This document shows, in pieces, positions 5,414 through 11,681 of a DNA stretch of 20,299 nucleotides. The DNA lies in the IMG/VR virus record IMGVR_UViG_3300044733_003359, positions 1 to 20,299 of that record; one strand, written 5' to 3'. Made by a program: the position numbers and the translations under genes. The first letter of the stretch is position 1. Every line of letters starts with the position of its first letter. Source of the stretch: a virus. The notes below the pieces were generated by a model. That model worked only from the letters and a program-made list of their open reading frames with translations. It had not been told where the DNA came from and did not search any database.

Positions 5414-6210
5414 AGCCCCACCTCCACACCAGCCGCATCAATCACGCTTTGCAGGTATTTCGTAGCATCCTTGTTGGTGTCATAGAAATGCCCAGCCGCC
5501 TCCACTCCCAGCAGATACAAACCAGCCATGTGAACGCCAACTGCTGTTTCAAGCACGCAGCCAACTTCACCGGCCAGATGAACAGCCCAGCCGCTTATGC
5601 AGTGGGTCGTTTCGCAGGTGTGCCAGTCGTTCATGTACAGTGCACCCGGCTGCAGCGCAGCTCGGGCTACGGCGAGCAATCGAGCGGGAGCGTCTGCGGC
5701 AATTTTGAGTCCAATGACGCCGCTGAGGTTGGCGCCGCTGAGGTCGGCGCCCGTGAGGTTGGCGCCCGTGAGGTAGGCGCCCGTGAGGTCGGCGCCCGTG
5801 AGGTCGGCGCCCGTGAGGTAGGCGCGCGTGAGGTTGGCGCGCGTGAGGTTGGCGCCCGTGAGGTAGGCGCGCGTGAGGTAGGCGCCCGTGAGGTCGGCGC
5901 CCGTGAGGTTGGCGCCCGTGAGGTTGGCGCCCGTGAGGTAGGCGCCCGTGAGGTCGGCGCCCGTGAGGTTGGCGCCCGTGAGGTAGGCGCGCGTGAGGTT
6001 GGCGCGCGTGAGGTAGGCGCTAGGTCTTTGCAGTCGCTTACCCGTGCTCGAATCACTCAGCCACTGCGCGTGCAGTGCCAGGTCATCGGCTGTGATTGTG
6101 TCGGTGCTCATGGTGCGAAAGGGTGGGTTGATGAACAGTTGGCCTTCATGCAGGAATCCGCCGGTGCCCAGGCTGGGCGGATACCAGGTGCCGGCGGTGG
6201 TGATGGTCAT
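5410..6210 (-). CDS. Pentapeptide-repeat protein 1, 266 aa
   Basis: Residues 65-164 are 20 uninterrupted pentapeptide repeats of type A-(Y/N/D)-L-T-(G/R), which fold into a right-handed quadrilateral beta-helix. Residues 165-266 form a separate domain with WHTCETTHCISGWAVHLAG, shared with the second pentapeptide protein (8573-9139). Some pentapeptide proteins (MfpA, Qnr) mimic DNA and bind gyrase; that role is only a hypothesis here. The start at 6210 is chosen for its ATGA overlap with the upstream gene and an AAGGGGG sequence about 10 bases before it. An internal ATG at 6111 matches the start of the paralogue and remains a real alternative. Confidence 0.8.
   Translation of the reverse strand: MTITTAGTWYPPSLGTGGFLHEGQLFINPPFRTMSTDTITADDLALHAQWLSDSSTGKRLQRPSAYLTRANLTRAYLTGANLTGADLTGAYLTGANLTGANLTGADLTGAYLTRAYLTGANLTRANLTRAYLTGADLTGADLTGAYLTGANLTGADLSGANLSGVIGLKIAADAPARLLAVARAALQPGALYMNDWHTCETTHCISGWAVHLAGEVGCVLETAVGVHMAGLYLLGVEAAGHFYDTNKDATKYLQSVIDAAGVEVGL
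5719..6018 (-). repeat. 15-bp tandem array encoding 20 pentapeptides
   Basis: Twenty units of 15 bp with very little drift. The units differ almost only at the first base of the second codon (TAC/AAC/GAC) and the first base of the fifth codon (GGC/CGC). Such DNA-level identity points to recent expansion by slippage or recombination. Confidence 0.9.
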
Positions 6211-6389
6211 GCCGCCACCCCCTTGAAGCGGCTCAGGATGTGCTCTCGGTAGTTGAAGAACTGCGCCTCTGCTGGTGGTGCACCAGATGGCAGCCAATCG
6301 GCATGGAGATGAGACCATTCCCGCCAACAGCCCGATGCCCAACACCAGTGGCGGCCATTCATCTGGGCATGGTCAAGGTGGGGGGTCAT
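6207..6389 (-). CDS. Hypothetical protein, 60 aa
   Basis: A short Trp- and His-rich protein starting MTPHLDHAQMNGRHWCWASG and ending SRFKGVAA. I do not recognise it. It has only two Cys residues and no clear metal-binding motif. It fits exactly between the methyltransferase and the pentapeptide gene with ATGA overlaps at both ends, which is the main reason to accept it. Confidence 0.6.
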   Translation of the reverse strand: MTPHLDHAQMNGRHWCWASGCWREWSHLHADWLPSGAPPAEAQFFNYREHILSRFKGVAA

Positions 6390-7819
6390 GCCGCCACCTC
6401 ATGCCGCCTGCGCTGCTTCGGCCGGCGGTGCTGCTCCGGCAGCACCTGGCCCTTGATTCGCGCATACCTCGCGTTCACCGCCGCCCAGACTTCCTCGTCC
6501 TTGAACTCGAAGTGCACCGTGCCCTTCTTGTATGCACGGAACCGGAAGAAGCCCCACTCATACCACTTACCAGGCCAGAACACACCATCAGCAGGCTTGA
6601 CGGGTTGGCCCACCTCGTCGTACTTCCGGCCGGTGATGAAACACAGCGCCTTGATCAGGTCCTGGATCTCATCCGCCTGGCTGCCGTAGGTCAGCACCCG
6701 TACGTACTCGCCGCACCATGCTGGTTCAGCCATGTAGGACCGGATGAAGCGCCGGTTGAGCATGTAACCCGAGTTGGTCACCCAGCCCTCCACACCGAAC
6801 CGGTTCCCCTTGGTGTGCTTCGTCAGGCTGTCGATCGCCTGCTCTACCGCACGATCCACCCTGGCCTCTTGCGTGCCGGCGACGATCTGCAGCATCCGGT
6901 AGATGTTCCGCTCGGTGAACGGGATCCGGCTCTGTTTCTCCACGAACTGGTTGATGTCCTTGGCCAGCTGCGACGTGGCCAGCTGCGTCGGCAGGAACTC
7001 AGCGAAGACGTGTTTCCATGCCGCCTTCTGCAGATCCTTCCTGAACCGGTTGCGCGTTACCGGTGCACCTTCGACGGTGACCTGTAAGCCCAGCTCCTGG
7101 CCGAAGAACCCATCCAGCACGCTGCGCAGCCTGGTGCCGGCCTCCACCTGCTCATCGAAAATCCGGCACGCCTCCACATACCGCTGCACGATGTCACTGC
7201 TGCGGCGGTACTGGATCAACCCCTCGCCTTGGGCCTCGATGTCGTCGGGGCCTAGGTAGAAGCCGTCGAACTCATCAGCGCCGCTTACACGTTGGCCAGG
7301 CTTGGTGAGCCGCACCAGCCCGACGCTCACCTTGGTGGGACGCTCGGCGGTGGTGAAGCACTCGCCCAGATCGTCCAGGCTGCCGTATGCCTCGATCAGC
7401 TTGGCCAGCTGTAGCTGCAGCCCACGGAACACGCCTGAGACGGTGTTCCAGTTGCACAGCGCCACGATCTCGCACCCAGGCGGGGCGATCTCCCAAGCGT
7501 GCAAAATGTGGGCCTCGTCCGCCGAGAACGGCGGGTTCATCACGATCAGCTCGATGTGGCTGACCTGATGGGCCTCCACCAGCAGGAAGTCATGCCCCAG
7601 GTAGTAACCGCCCCGCAGGCTGGTCAGCATGTCCCGCAGCTGCGGTTCCTTCTCGCACCACAGCACCTCCGCCGCGCCACGCTCCAGGCACTCCCGCACC
7701 AGGTTCCCTGAGCCGGCGCTGGGCTCCAGCACCGTCTTGCCCCGCAGGTCGAGCGGGTCGAGCATCTCGGCCGCTACCTCGGGTGGGGTGGGGTAGAAGT
7801 CGGGGTTCAGGAAACTCAT
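6386..7819 (-). CDS. DNA adenine methyltransferase with DUF4942-type C-terminus, 477 aa
   Basis: The N-terminal domain has FYPTPPEVAAEML, the S-adenosylmethionine-binding motif I EPSAGSG (residues 32-38) and the catalytic NPPF motif (95-98). These mark an N6-adenine (class gamma-like) DNA methyltransferase. The C-terminal half, with PFTERNIYRMLQ, YMLNRRFIRSY, and a final FFRFRAYKKGTVHFEFKD segment, matches what I know of DUF4942 proteins in phages. No restriction enzyme partner is next to it, so it probably works alone, protecting phage DNA or regulating. Motif order I then IV is intact. ATGA overlaps at both ends place it in the early train. Confidence 0.88.
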   Translation of the reverse strand: MSFLNPDFYPTPPEVAAEMLDPLDLRGKTVLEPSAGSGNLVRECLERGAAEVLWCEKEPQLRDMLTSLRGGYYLGHDFLLVEAHQVSHIELIVMNPPFSADEAHILHAWEIAPPGCEIVALCNWNTVSGVFRGLQLQLAKLIEAYGSLDDLGECFTTAERPTKVSVGLVRLTKPGQRVSGADEFDGFYLGPDDIEAQGEGLIQYRRSSDIVQRYVEACRIFDEQVEAGTRLRSVLDGFFGQELGLQVTVEGAPVTRNRFRKDLQKAAWKHVFAEFLPTQLATSQLAKDINQFVEKQSRIPFTERNIYRMLQIVAGTQEARVDRAVEQAIDSLTKHTKGNRFGVEGWVTNSGYMLNRRFIRSYMAEPAWCGEYVRVLTYGSQADEIQDLIKALCFITGRKYDEVGQPVKPADGVFWPGKWYEWGFFRFRAYKKGTVHFEFKDEEVWAAVNARYARIKGQVLPEQHRRPKQRRRHEVAA

Positions 7820-8196
7820 CCCACCCCCCGCAGATGCAGCGCCTTGCCAGTGCCGCTACACGCACCGCACTCCCGGTAGGTGGTGCCATTGATGCCGGTT
7901 GACTTGACCTGCTGGCCGCTGCCGCCGCAGTGACTGCACAGCCCGGTCTCGTTCTCCCAGCAGATGCGGGCCTGTTTCACCTCGTCGGCGGTGATCACAA
8001 CCCGTTCCAGCTGGCCCAGCGGTGGCCACTTCGGCCGGCCTTTCCGTGGTCCGCGTGAGTAGGTGCCGATCGGCACAGCGCCACGCAGGTAGAACCCCAG
8101 GTCGCGGTCAAGGCAGCCATAGATCCGTGGCTGCCAGTCAGCAGGCAGGCCATGTACACGCCGCGCTGCAATGGCGTGGATGTCGGGTGCACTCAC
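7816..8196 (-). CDS. DnaJ-type zinc-finger phage protein, 126 aa
   Basis: The N-terminal half reads IYGCLDRDLGFYLRGAVPIG followed by TYSRGPRKGRPKWPP, a conserved phage sequence. The C-terminal half has two CxxCxGxG half-sites, CSHCGGSG (Cys87, Cys90) and CGACSGTG (Cys110, Cys113), which together bind one zinc ion as in the DnaJ Cys-rich region. There is no J domain, so it is not a chaperone partner by itself. Nucleic-acid or protein binding is likely. The start is GTG (complement of 8194-8196) in a GTGA overlap. Confidence 0.75.
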   Translation of the reverse strand: MSAPDIHAIAARRVHGLPADWQPRIYGCLDRDLGFYLRGAVPIGTYSRGPRKGRPKWPPLGQLERVVITADEVKQARICWENETGLCSHCGGSGQQVKSTGINGTTYRECGACSGTGKALHLRGVG

Positions 8197-8396
8197 CTCC
8201 CCACCTCCTGCAGCACACGCCGCAGCAGCTCAGCCATGCTCTCACCAGGCATCAAAAACGCCCTGAGCCGTTCCACTTCCGTAAGCGGAAGCACCACCGT
8301 TAAACGGCGGGTTTCTCCTTTTGTCATTGCTTGATCACTCGTTGGTGGTTGTGTAGCCAGCCGCTCCATCGCGGCGATCGTGGAGGGGTCAATCAT
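8193..8396 (-). CDS. Ribbon-helix-helix-like protein, 67 aa
   Basis: Residues about 30-38 (RRLTVVLPL) form a beta strand, followed by helices VERLRAFL and SMAELLRRVLQEV. That strand-helix-helix order is the ribbon-helix-helix (CopG/Arc) fold, which dimerises to bind DNA. A start at the internal Met24 would give a minimal domain. The upstream start at 8396 is preferred because it overlaps the preceding gene by 8 bases, a spacing used elsewhere in this cluster. It could be a repressor or a small accessory DNA-binding protein. Confidence 0.6.
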   Translation of the reverse strand: MIDPSTIAAMERLATQPPTSDQAMTKGETRRLTVVLPLTEVERLRAFLMPGESMAELLRRVLQEVGR

Positions 8397-8580
8397 CAAT
8401 CGCGCTCCATTCACCGCACCACCGCACCGCAGGGCACCGTGCTGGGTACTGCGGGCTGGTGCTCGGCCTCGGCGCATGACGGCAACACAGATTCACCGTC
8501 AAGTTGTCATCACTGGCGCGTCGCCAATAGCGACAGTTGAAACAACTCTGCTGTTCCATTGGCGGGTAACGATCAGCCAT
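8389..8580 (-). CDS. Small zinc-binding-type protein (CxxCRxW family), 63 aa
   Basis: The protein has SCFNCRYWRRA, then CCRHAPRPS and ends WCGEWSAIDD. This Cys/His pattern (FxCRyW, C-RHAP, WCGEW) is a small phage and bacterial family thought to bind a metal; the function is unknown. The start at 8580 overlaps the pentapeptide gene's stop by 8 bases; Met8 is an alternative start. It overlaps the downstream ribbon-helix-helix gene by 8 bases too. Confidence 0.7.
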   Translation of the reverse strand: MADRYPPMEQQSCFNCRYWRRASDDNLTVNLCCRHAPRPSTSPQYPARCPAVRWCGEWSAIDD

Positions 8581-9139
8581 CAGCCACCACCCCGCGCAAA
8601 TACTCCAGCGCCTTCTCATTCCTGTCATAGAAATGCTGATGCGCTTCTGTCCCTAGCAACAACAACCCAGCAAGTTCTGGACCCATCATTGACTCCATCA
8701 GCCGGCCAGGTTCGCCCGCCAAGTGAATAGCCCAGCCCGCAATGCAATGCGTGGTGCCGCATGTATGCCAATTGGACATCTGCAGCGCATCAGGTTGTAA
8801 TGCTGCAGCGGCTACAGCTTTCAGGCGATCAGCTGCATCGGCTGCTATTGGTAGGCCGACGGCATCGCGCAGGTCGGCACCCCGCAGGAAGGCACCCCGC
8901 AGGACGGCACCCCGCAGGTCGGCACCCCGCAGGAAGGCACCCCGCAGGACGGCACCCCGCAGGTCGGCACCCCGCAGGAAGGCATCGCGCAGGTCGGAAT
9001 CGCGCAGGTCGGCATCGCGCAGGAAGGCATCGCGCAGGTCGGAATCGCGCAGGTCGGCCCCGACTTTCACCAGTCGCACACCATCAGGTTCGCCGCGCAG
9101 CGATTTGGCGTGCAGCTCTAGTTCCTGTGCTGTAATCAT
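8573..9139 (-). CDS. Pentapeptide-repeat protein 2, 188 aa
   Basis: After an N-terminal helix (MITAQELELHAKSLRG) there are 13 pentapeptide repeats (residues 28-92) of type (A/S)-(D/F/V)-L-R-(D/G), predicted to form a short beta-helix. The C-terminal domain contains WHTCGTTHCIAGWAIHLAG, LAGLLLLGTEAHQHFYDRN and LEYLRGVV, and matches the end of the 5410-6210 protein. The two are paralogues with diverged repeat sequences. The paired Cys residues and conserved Trp/His of the tail suggest a small structural or metal-binding domain. A gyrase- or DNA-mimic role is possible but untested. Confidence 0.82.
   Translation of the reverse strand: MITAQELELHAKSLRGEPDGVRLVKVGADLRDSDLRDAFLRDADLRDSDLRDAFLRGADLRGAVLRGAFLRGADLRGAVLRGAFLRGADLRDAVGLPIAADAADRLKAVAAAALQPDALQMSNWHTCGTTHCIAGWAIHLAGEPGRLMESMMGPELAGLLLLGTEAHQHFYDRNEKALEYLRGVVADG
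8864..9058 (-). repeat. 15-bp tandem array encoding 13 pentapeptides
   Basis: Units of 15 bp (plus strand: ggcaccccgcaggtc and close variants). A 45-bp higher-order unit (ADLRG-AVLRG-AFLRG) is also repeated, which indicates amplification in blocks of three. Confidence 0.88.
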
Positions 9140-9411
9140 TGGTTGTCTCCGTTGTTGGTCTCTGTTGCCACCACCCCGCGCAACGAGCGCAACAGGATCG
9201 TGTTCATCCCCGCGCCGTTCAACTGGCCAATCTGTGCATCGATCAGCGCCAGCACCCTGAACCGTTCAGCCATCGTCGCCTCTACCCAAGCAGCCCTCAC
9301 ACGGTCGTCCACAGTGAGGGTCTCCATCGCATGGGCTGTTGCGGTCTCCCGTTGCTCTAGCTCCAGCAGCAACGTGTCGAGCTGCTGCTTTACCTGTGTG
9401 ATGTTGTCCAT
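9136..9411 (-). CDS. Helical phage hypothetical protein, 91 aa
   Basis: The N-terminus MDNITQVKQQLDTLLLELEQ is a predicted coiled coil. The rest, with DRVRAAWVEATMAERFRVLA and GQLNGAGMNTILLRSLRGVV, is helical too. I recall similar small coiled-coil proteins beside phage recombination genes, but no function is known. It sits 2 bases downstream of the SSB gene and overlaps the second pentapeptide gene by ATGA, so it links the recombination block to the long gene train. Confidence 0.65.
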   Translation of the reverse strand: MDNITQVKQQLDTLLLELEQRETATAHAMETLTVDDRVRAAWVEATMAERFRVLALIDAQIGQLNGAGMNTILLRSLRGVVATETNNGDNQ

Positions 9412-9413
9412 GA

Positions 9414-9800
9414 TCAGAACGGCGGATCTTCGTCAGGCACATACCCGCCGCCACCGTTGCTGGCTGGTGCGGCCGGATGGCTCTCGTTGTCACCCTTGCT
9501 GCCAAGCAGGCTCAGGCGCTCCACGTTCACCACGAACTTCTGCCGTTTTTCACCGGTCGTCTTGTCCACCCACCGCTCGGTAGACAGCCGACCGGTCACA
9601 GCAATCTGGCTGCCCTTCTTCACATAATCAGCCGCGATCTGTGCAGTCTTGCCCCAGATCTTCAACTCAAACCAGTCCGGCTCATCACCTTTCTTGGCAG
9701 CATTCACCGCCAAGCTCAGATTGGCAACCATGCTGCCGCTCTCGAAATACTTAAGCTCCGGGTCGTGGCCGGCCCGGCCGACCAAAGTGATCACATTCAT
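9414..9800 (-). CDS. ssb: Single-stranded DNA-binding protein (SSB), 128 aa
   Basis: The OB-fold domain covers about residues 1-102 (MNVITLVGRAGHDPELKYF, WFELKIWGKTAQIAADYVKK, GSQIAVTGRLSTERWVD, VERLSLLGSK). A short Gly-rich linker leads to the acidic tip DEDPPF, the site through which SSB recruits partner proteins. It coats single-stranded DNA during replication and recombination. The 'LVGRAGxDPExxYFESG...EPDWFxLxIWGK...LLGSK' pattern is like cyanobacterial SSBs, which supports a cyanobacterial host. It lies in a recombination block with the YqaJ exonuclease and the 220-aa unknown. Confidence 0.95.
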   Translation of the reverse strand: MNVITLVGRAGHDPELKYFESGSMVANLSLAVNAAKKGDEPDWFELKIWGKTAQIAADYVKKGSQIAVTGRLSTERWVDKTTGEKRQKFVVNVERLSLLGSKGDNESHPAAPASNGGGGYVPDEDPPF

Positions 9801-9829
9801 GGGATTTCAGTTCTGGAAGTGGATGGTAA

Positions 9830-10492
9830 TCAGTCAGCCCAACCGGCAGGTGCCGGGGCTGTCTCTGCTGGTGCTGGTTCGGCGGTCGCATTGAATGCCG
9901 CCACCTTCTCTGCGTCGATGCCGTTGCGCACGATGTAAACCAACGTGTTCTCAGACAGATCCGCCAGGCTGGTATGGGCACCGTCGCTGGCCTTGAGGCA
10001 TAGCGCCTCGATGCCAGCATTGGTCAGGCCAGCCTTCCTGCACTCCGCCAACGCAGCTGCAGCAGGTGTTGGCGCAGCAGTGTCCGGTGCTGGTGCCGGT
10101 GCCGGTGCCTTCAGTGGCTGCACCTTGTACGGCGATCGCTTCTGGCGCGTCACGGTGAGCGCAATCGACAGCGGACTATCCAGATCAGACAAGTGACTAA
10201 TCCGTATCCCGCCAACCTTGATTCCGCCGTAACTCACCTCAGGGTCACGGAACAACGTCATGCTCCGGCCGATGTAGCCCTTTGCATCAGCACCCCAGGC
10301 CGCTACCAGCACCCTGCGCATGCTCTTGCACGGATACCACGGCTTGCCTTGGTCGCCGTCGTAGCTGATCGCTACCGGCTGCTCATTGTTGCCGGCCGCC
10401 ACCTTCGTAACCACAATCGTCTTCGGCCCAGCAATCAAATCATCACTGGTCAGCTGGTTACTCTTAGCCTCCAGCGTTGGGGTCATGTCCAT
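9830..10492 (-). CDS. Unknown phage recombination-cassette protein, 220 aa
   Basis: Residues about 15-125 form a conserved domain with KPWYPCKSMRRVLVAAWGAD, YIGRSMTLFRDPEVSYGG and VGGIRISHLSD. An Ala/Pro linker follows, then a helical C-terminal domain (LAECRKAGLTNAGIEALC) and a second Ala/Pro tail. I recognise the first domain from phages where it also sits next to a YqaJ exonuclease, but it has no established function. It occupies the place where a RecT/Erf/Red-beta annealase would be expected, between exonuclease and SSB. A single-strand annealing or DNA-binding role is my inference. It is 2 bases from the upstream YqaJ gene. Confidence 0.75.
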   Translation of the reverse strand: MDMTPTLEAKSNQLTSDDLIAGPKTIVVTKVAAGNNEQPVAISYDGDQGKPWYPCKSMRRVLVAAWGADAKGYIGRSMTLFRDPEVSYGGIKVGGIRISHLSDLDSPLSIALTVTRQKRSPYKVQPLKAPAPAPAPDTAAPTPAAAALAECRKAGLTNAGIEALCLKASDGAHTSLADLSENTLVYIVRNGIDAEKVAAFNATAEPAPAETAPAPAGWAD

Positions 10493-10494
10493 AA

Positions 10495-11172
10495 TCAGAT
10501 CACAATCTCCTGTTCAGGTTGGATAACTTCAGTTGGTGGATACTCTTTCGCGATCTGCTGGTACACAACCAACATCCCCGCTAGCTGTTCCTCAGCCGCC
10601 TGCGCAGCCAATATCAGCTGCGCAATCGTGATCTCATCACGCTTGCACCGCTTCCGGAATAGGGGCAGTCCAGGTACATACGAAATGAAATCGCACCATG
10701 CGCGACCGCTTACCGCTAACCCCGTCATCACCTGCGGCATGTACTCCGCAGGCACCTCATTGGTCAGCAATGACTTGAGGTGCGTCTTAGCCCGTGGTGA
10801 CTTGATCTCAATGATCCCGTCATCACCCACCAGCCCATCCGGTGAATACCCCAGCGTGATGCCGTTCATCTCGCACGTGATGAATCCGCATTCACGCACG
10901 AATCCGTAATGCTCCTGGTACAGGTCGCGGGCATACGGTTCCAGCAGATGGCCCCTTGCCATGTCGTCGTTGTAGAAAGACGACTCGGTGGTGCCGGTGA
11001 TCCGTTCCGCCAGCAACTGGTACAGCTGCCCACGGCTGGTGTCATTTGATGCAGGCTTGCCTGTTGCCGTGATCAGCCTTGAAATGGCACTGGCGGTGAT
11101 CATCCCCCGCCGCAGATCATGCCATTCGTCCGTGCCTTGCTCGATGTCGTAGTGGTAGACCGGCTCAGGCAT
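10495..11172 (-). CDS. YqaJ-type viral recombinase exonuclease, 225 aa
   Basis: The protein begins with EQGTDEWHDLRRGMITAS, the hallmark of the YqaJ/lambda-exonuclease family (PD-(D/E)xK fold). The active site can be seen as Glu78 (GHLLEPYA), Asp112 (GYSPDG) and Glu122-x-Lys124 (IIEIKSP), followed by Gln147. Such enzymes digest one strand of double-stranded DNA to give 3' single-stranded tails for annealing. The start at 11172 overlaps the upstream gene by 8 bases; in-frame sequence upstream of it belongs to that gene. It works with SSB (9414-9800) and perhaps the 220-aa protein. Confidence 0.92.
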   Translation of the reverse strand: MPEPVYHYDIEQGTDEWHDLRRGMITASAISRLITATGKPASNDTSRGQLYQLLAERITGTTESSFYNDDMARGHLLEPYARDLYQEHYGFVRECGFITCEMNGITLGYSPDGLVGDDGIIEIKSPRAKTHLKSLLTNEVPAEYMPQVMTGLAVSGRAWCDFISYVPGLPLFRKRCKRDEITIAQLILAAQAAEEQLAGMLVVYQQIAKEYPPTEVIQPEQEIVI

Positions 11173-11566
11173 TGGGCACCTCGCGGTCGGGAAGATCCCC
11201 CACCTCATTCCAGTCGGGGAGGTCTTCGGATGACGTCCATGCAGTGCCGTCATCGGCTACCGCATAGATCGCCGTGCCATTTGGGTGCCAGACCAGCTGG
11301 ACAAACTTCCGCTTACCGGCTGCAGCCTGCTCTGGCACGGGCGCGGCTGGCAGGGTGATGGGGCGGGGGTCCGCAGCAACAGCCGGCGCCCAGTATTCAT
11401 AGCCGCTGGCTTGGCTCAGCTGAATCACTCTGCAGTATACGTCTGTCTTCCGCACCACAAGCTCTTCATCCTCGTCTAGGTCCGCAATGGTCGGCGGACA
11501 CTCCGAGTACAGGATCCACTGCCCATTAACGCCAGGCAGTTGGCGGGCTTCAGTCGGGTGGGGCAT
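11165..11566 (-). CDS. Phage hypothetical protein, 133 aa
   Basis: The N-terminal part contains GVNGQWILYSECPPTIADLD and VVRKTDVYCRVIQLS; the C-terminal part contains KFVQLVWHPNGTAIYAVADD and ends in acidic sequence. It is likely a beta-rich soluble protein. I do not recognise a named family. The start is well supported: TAGGAGGCTC lies directly upstream of the ATG, and the promoter-like motif at 11591-11619 ends about 25 bases before it. It is therefore the first gene of the recombination transcript. Function unknown. Confidence 0.65.
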   Translation of the reverse strand: MPHPTEARQLPGVNGQWILYSECPPTIADLDEDEELVVRKTDVYCRVIQLSQASGYEYWAPAVAADPRPITLPAAPVPEQAAAGKRKFVQLVWHPNGTAIYAVADDGTAWTSSEDLPDWNEVGDLPDREVPNA

Positions 11567-11590
11567 GAGCCTCCTAGGTGGGACCCCGCT

Positions 11591-11619
11591 AGCCTAGCGC
11601 AGCAATTCCGAATCTGCAA
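11591..11619 (-). promoter_or_regulatory. Promoter-like motif B (TTGCAG-17-TAGGCT)
   Basis: On the minus strand TTGCAG (complement of 11614-11619) stands 17 bases before TAGGCT (complement of 11591-11596). It lies within a 31-bp segment (11593-11623) identical to 2115-2145. It would start transcription about 18 bases before the ATG at 11566, just upstream of a good ribosome-binding site. This makes it the likely promoter of the YqaJ-SSB block. Confidence 0.7.
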
Positions 11620-11623
11620 CACC
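11593..11623. repeat. 31-bp perfect direct repeat (other copy 2115-2145)
   Basis: The two copies are identical over 31 bases and weakly similar beyond. Both hold the promoter-like motif and the codons for GVADSELLR plus a TAG stop. Confidence 0.9.
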
Positions 11624-11653
11624 CTTGGCCTGACGGTCGTCTTGGGTTTCCAT
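11597..11653 (-). pseudogene. 19-codon remnant reading METQDDRQAKGVADSELLR
   Basis: This tiny frame from ATG at 11653 ends with the same GVADSELLR and TAG as the 56-aa protein at 2116-2286. It may be a decayed duplicate of that gene's 3' end carried along with the promoter, or a leader peptide. There is no independent evidence that it is translated. A motif C copy lies immediately upstream. Confidence 0.35.
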
Positions 11654-11659
11654 GCCCGG

Positions 11660-11678
11660 ACACTACCGCAGCAATTCC
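11660..11678 (-). promoter_or_regulatory. Promoter-like motif C (no clear -35)
   Basis: The 19-bp motif GGAATTGCTGCGGTAGTGT is present on the minus strand just beyond the stop of the VRR-NUC gene. The position 17 bases upstream of its TAGTGT box is GGGCTA, a poor -35. It lies about 50 bases upstream of motif B, giving a tandem pair. Confidence 0.45.
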
Positions 11679-11681
11679 GGC

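Noticed and set aside
1238-6018. Diversity-generating retroelement target, suggested by NAC codon variation
   Set aside because: No reverse transcriptase or template repeat is in the window, C never appears at the variable base, and the variation is between units of tandem repeats.
5449-6252. Plus-strand frame with repeated EVGAR opposite the first pentapeptide array
   Set aside because: A shadow of the pentapeptide repeats. The minus-strand frame has a recognisable fold, paralogue and operon junctions.
5719-9058. CRISPR array
   Set aside because: The units are contiguous 15-bp coding repeats without spacers, and no cas gene is present.
8742-9260. Plus-strand Arg-rich frames opposite the second pentapeptide array
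   Set aside because: Shadow frames of the 15-bp repeat with no independent support.
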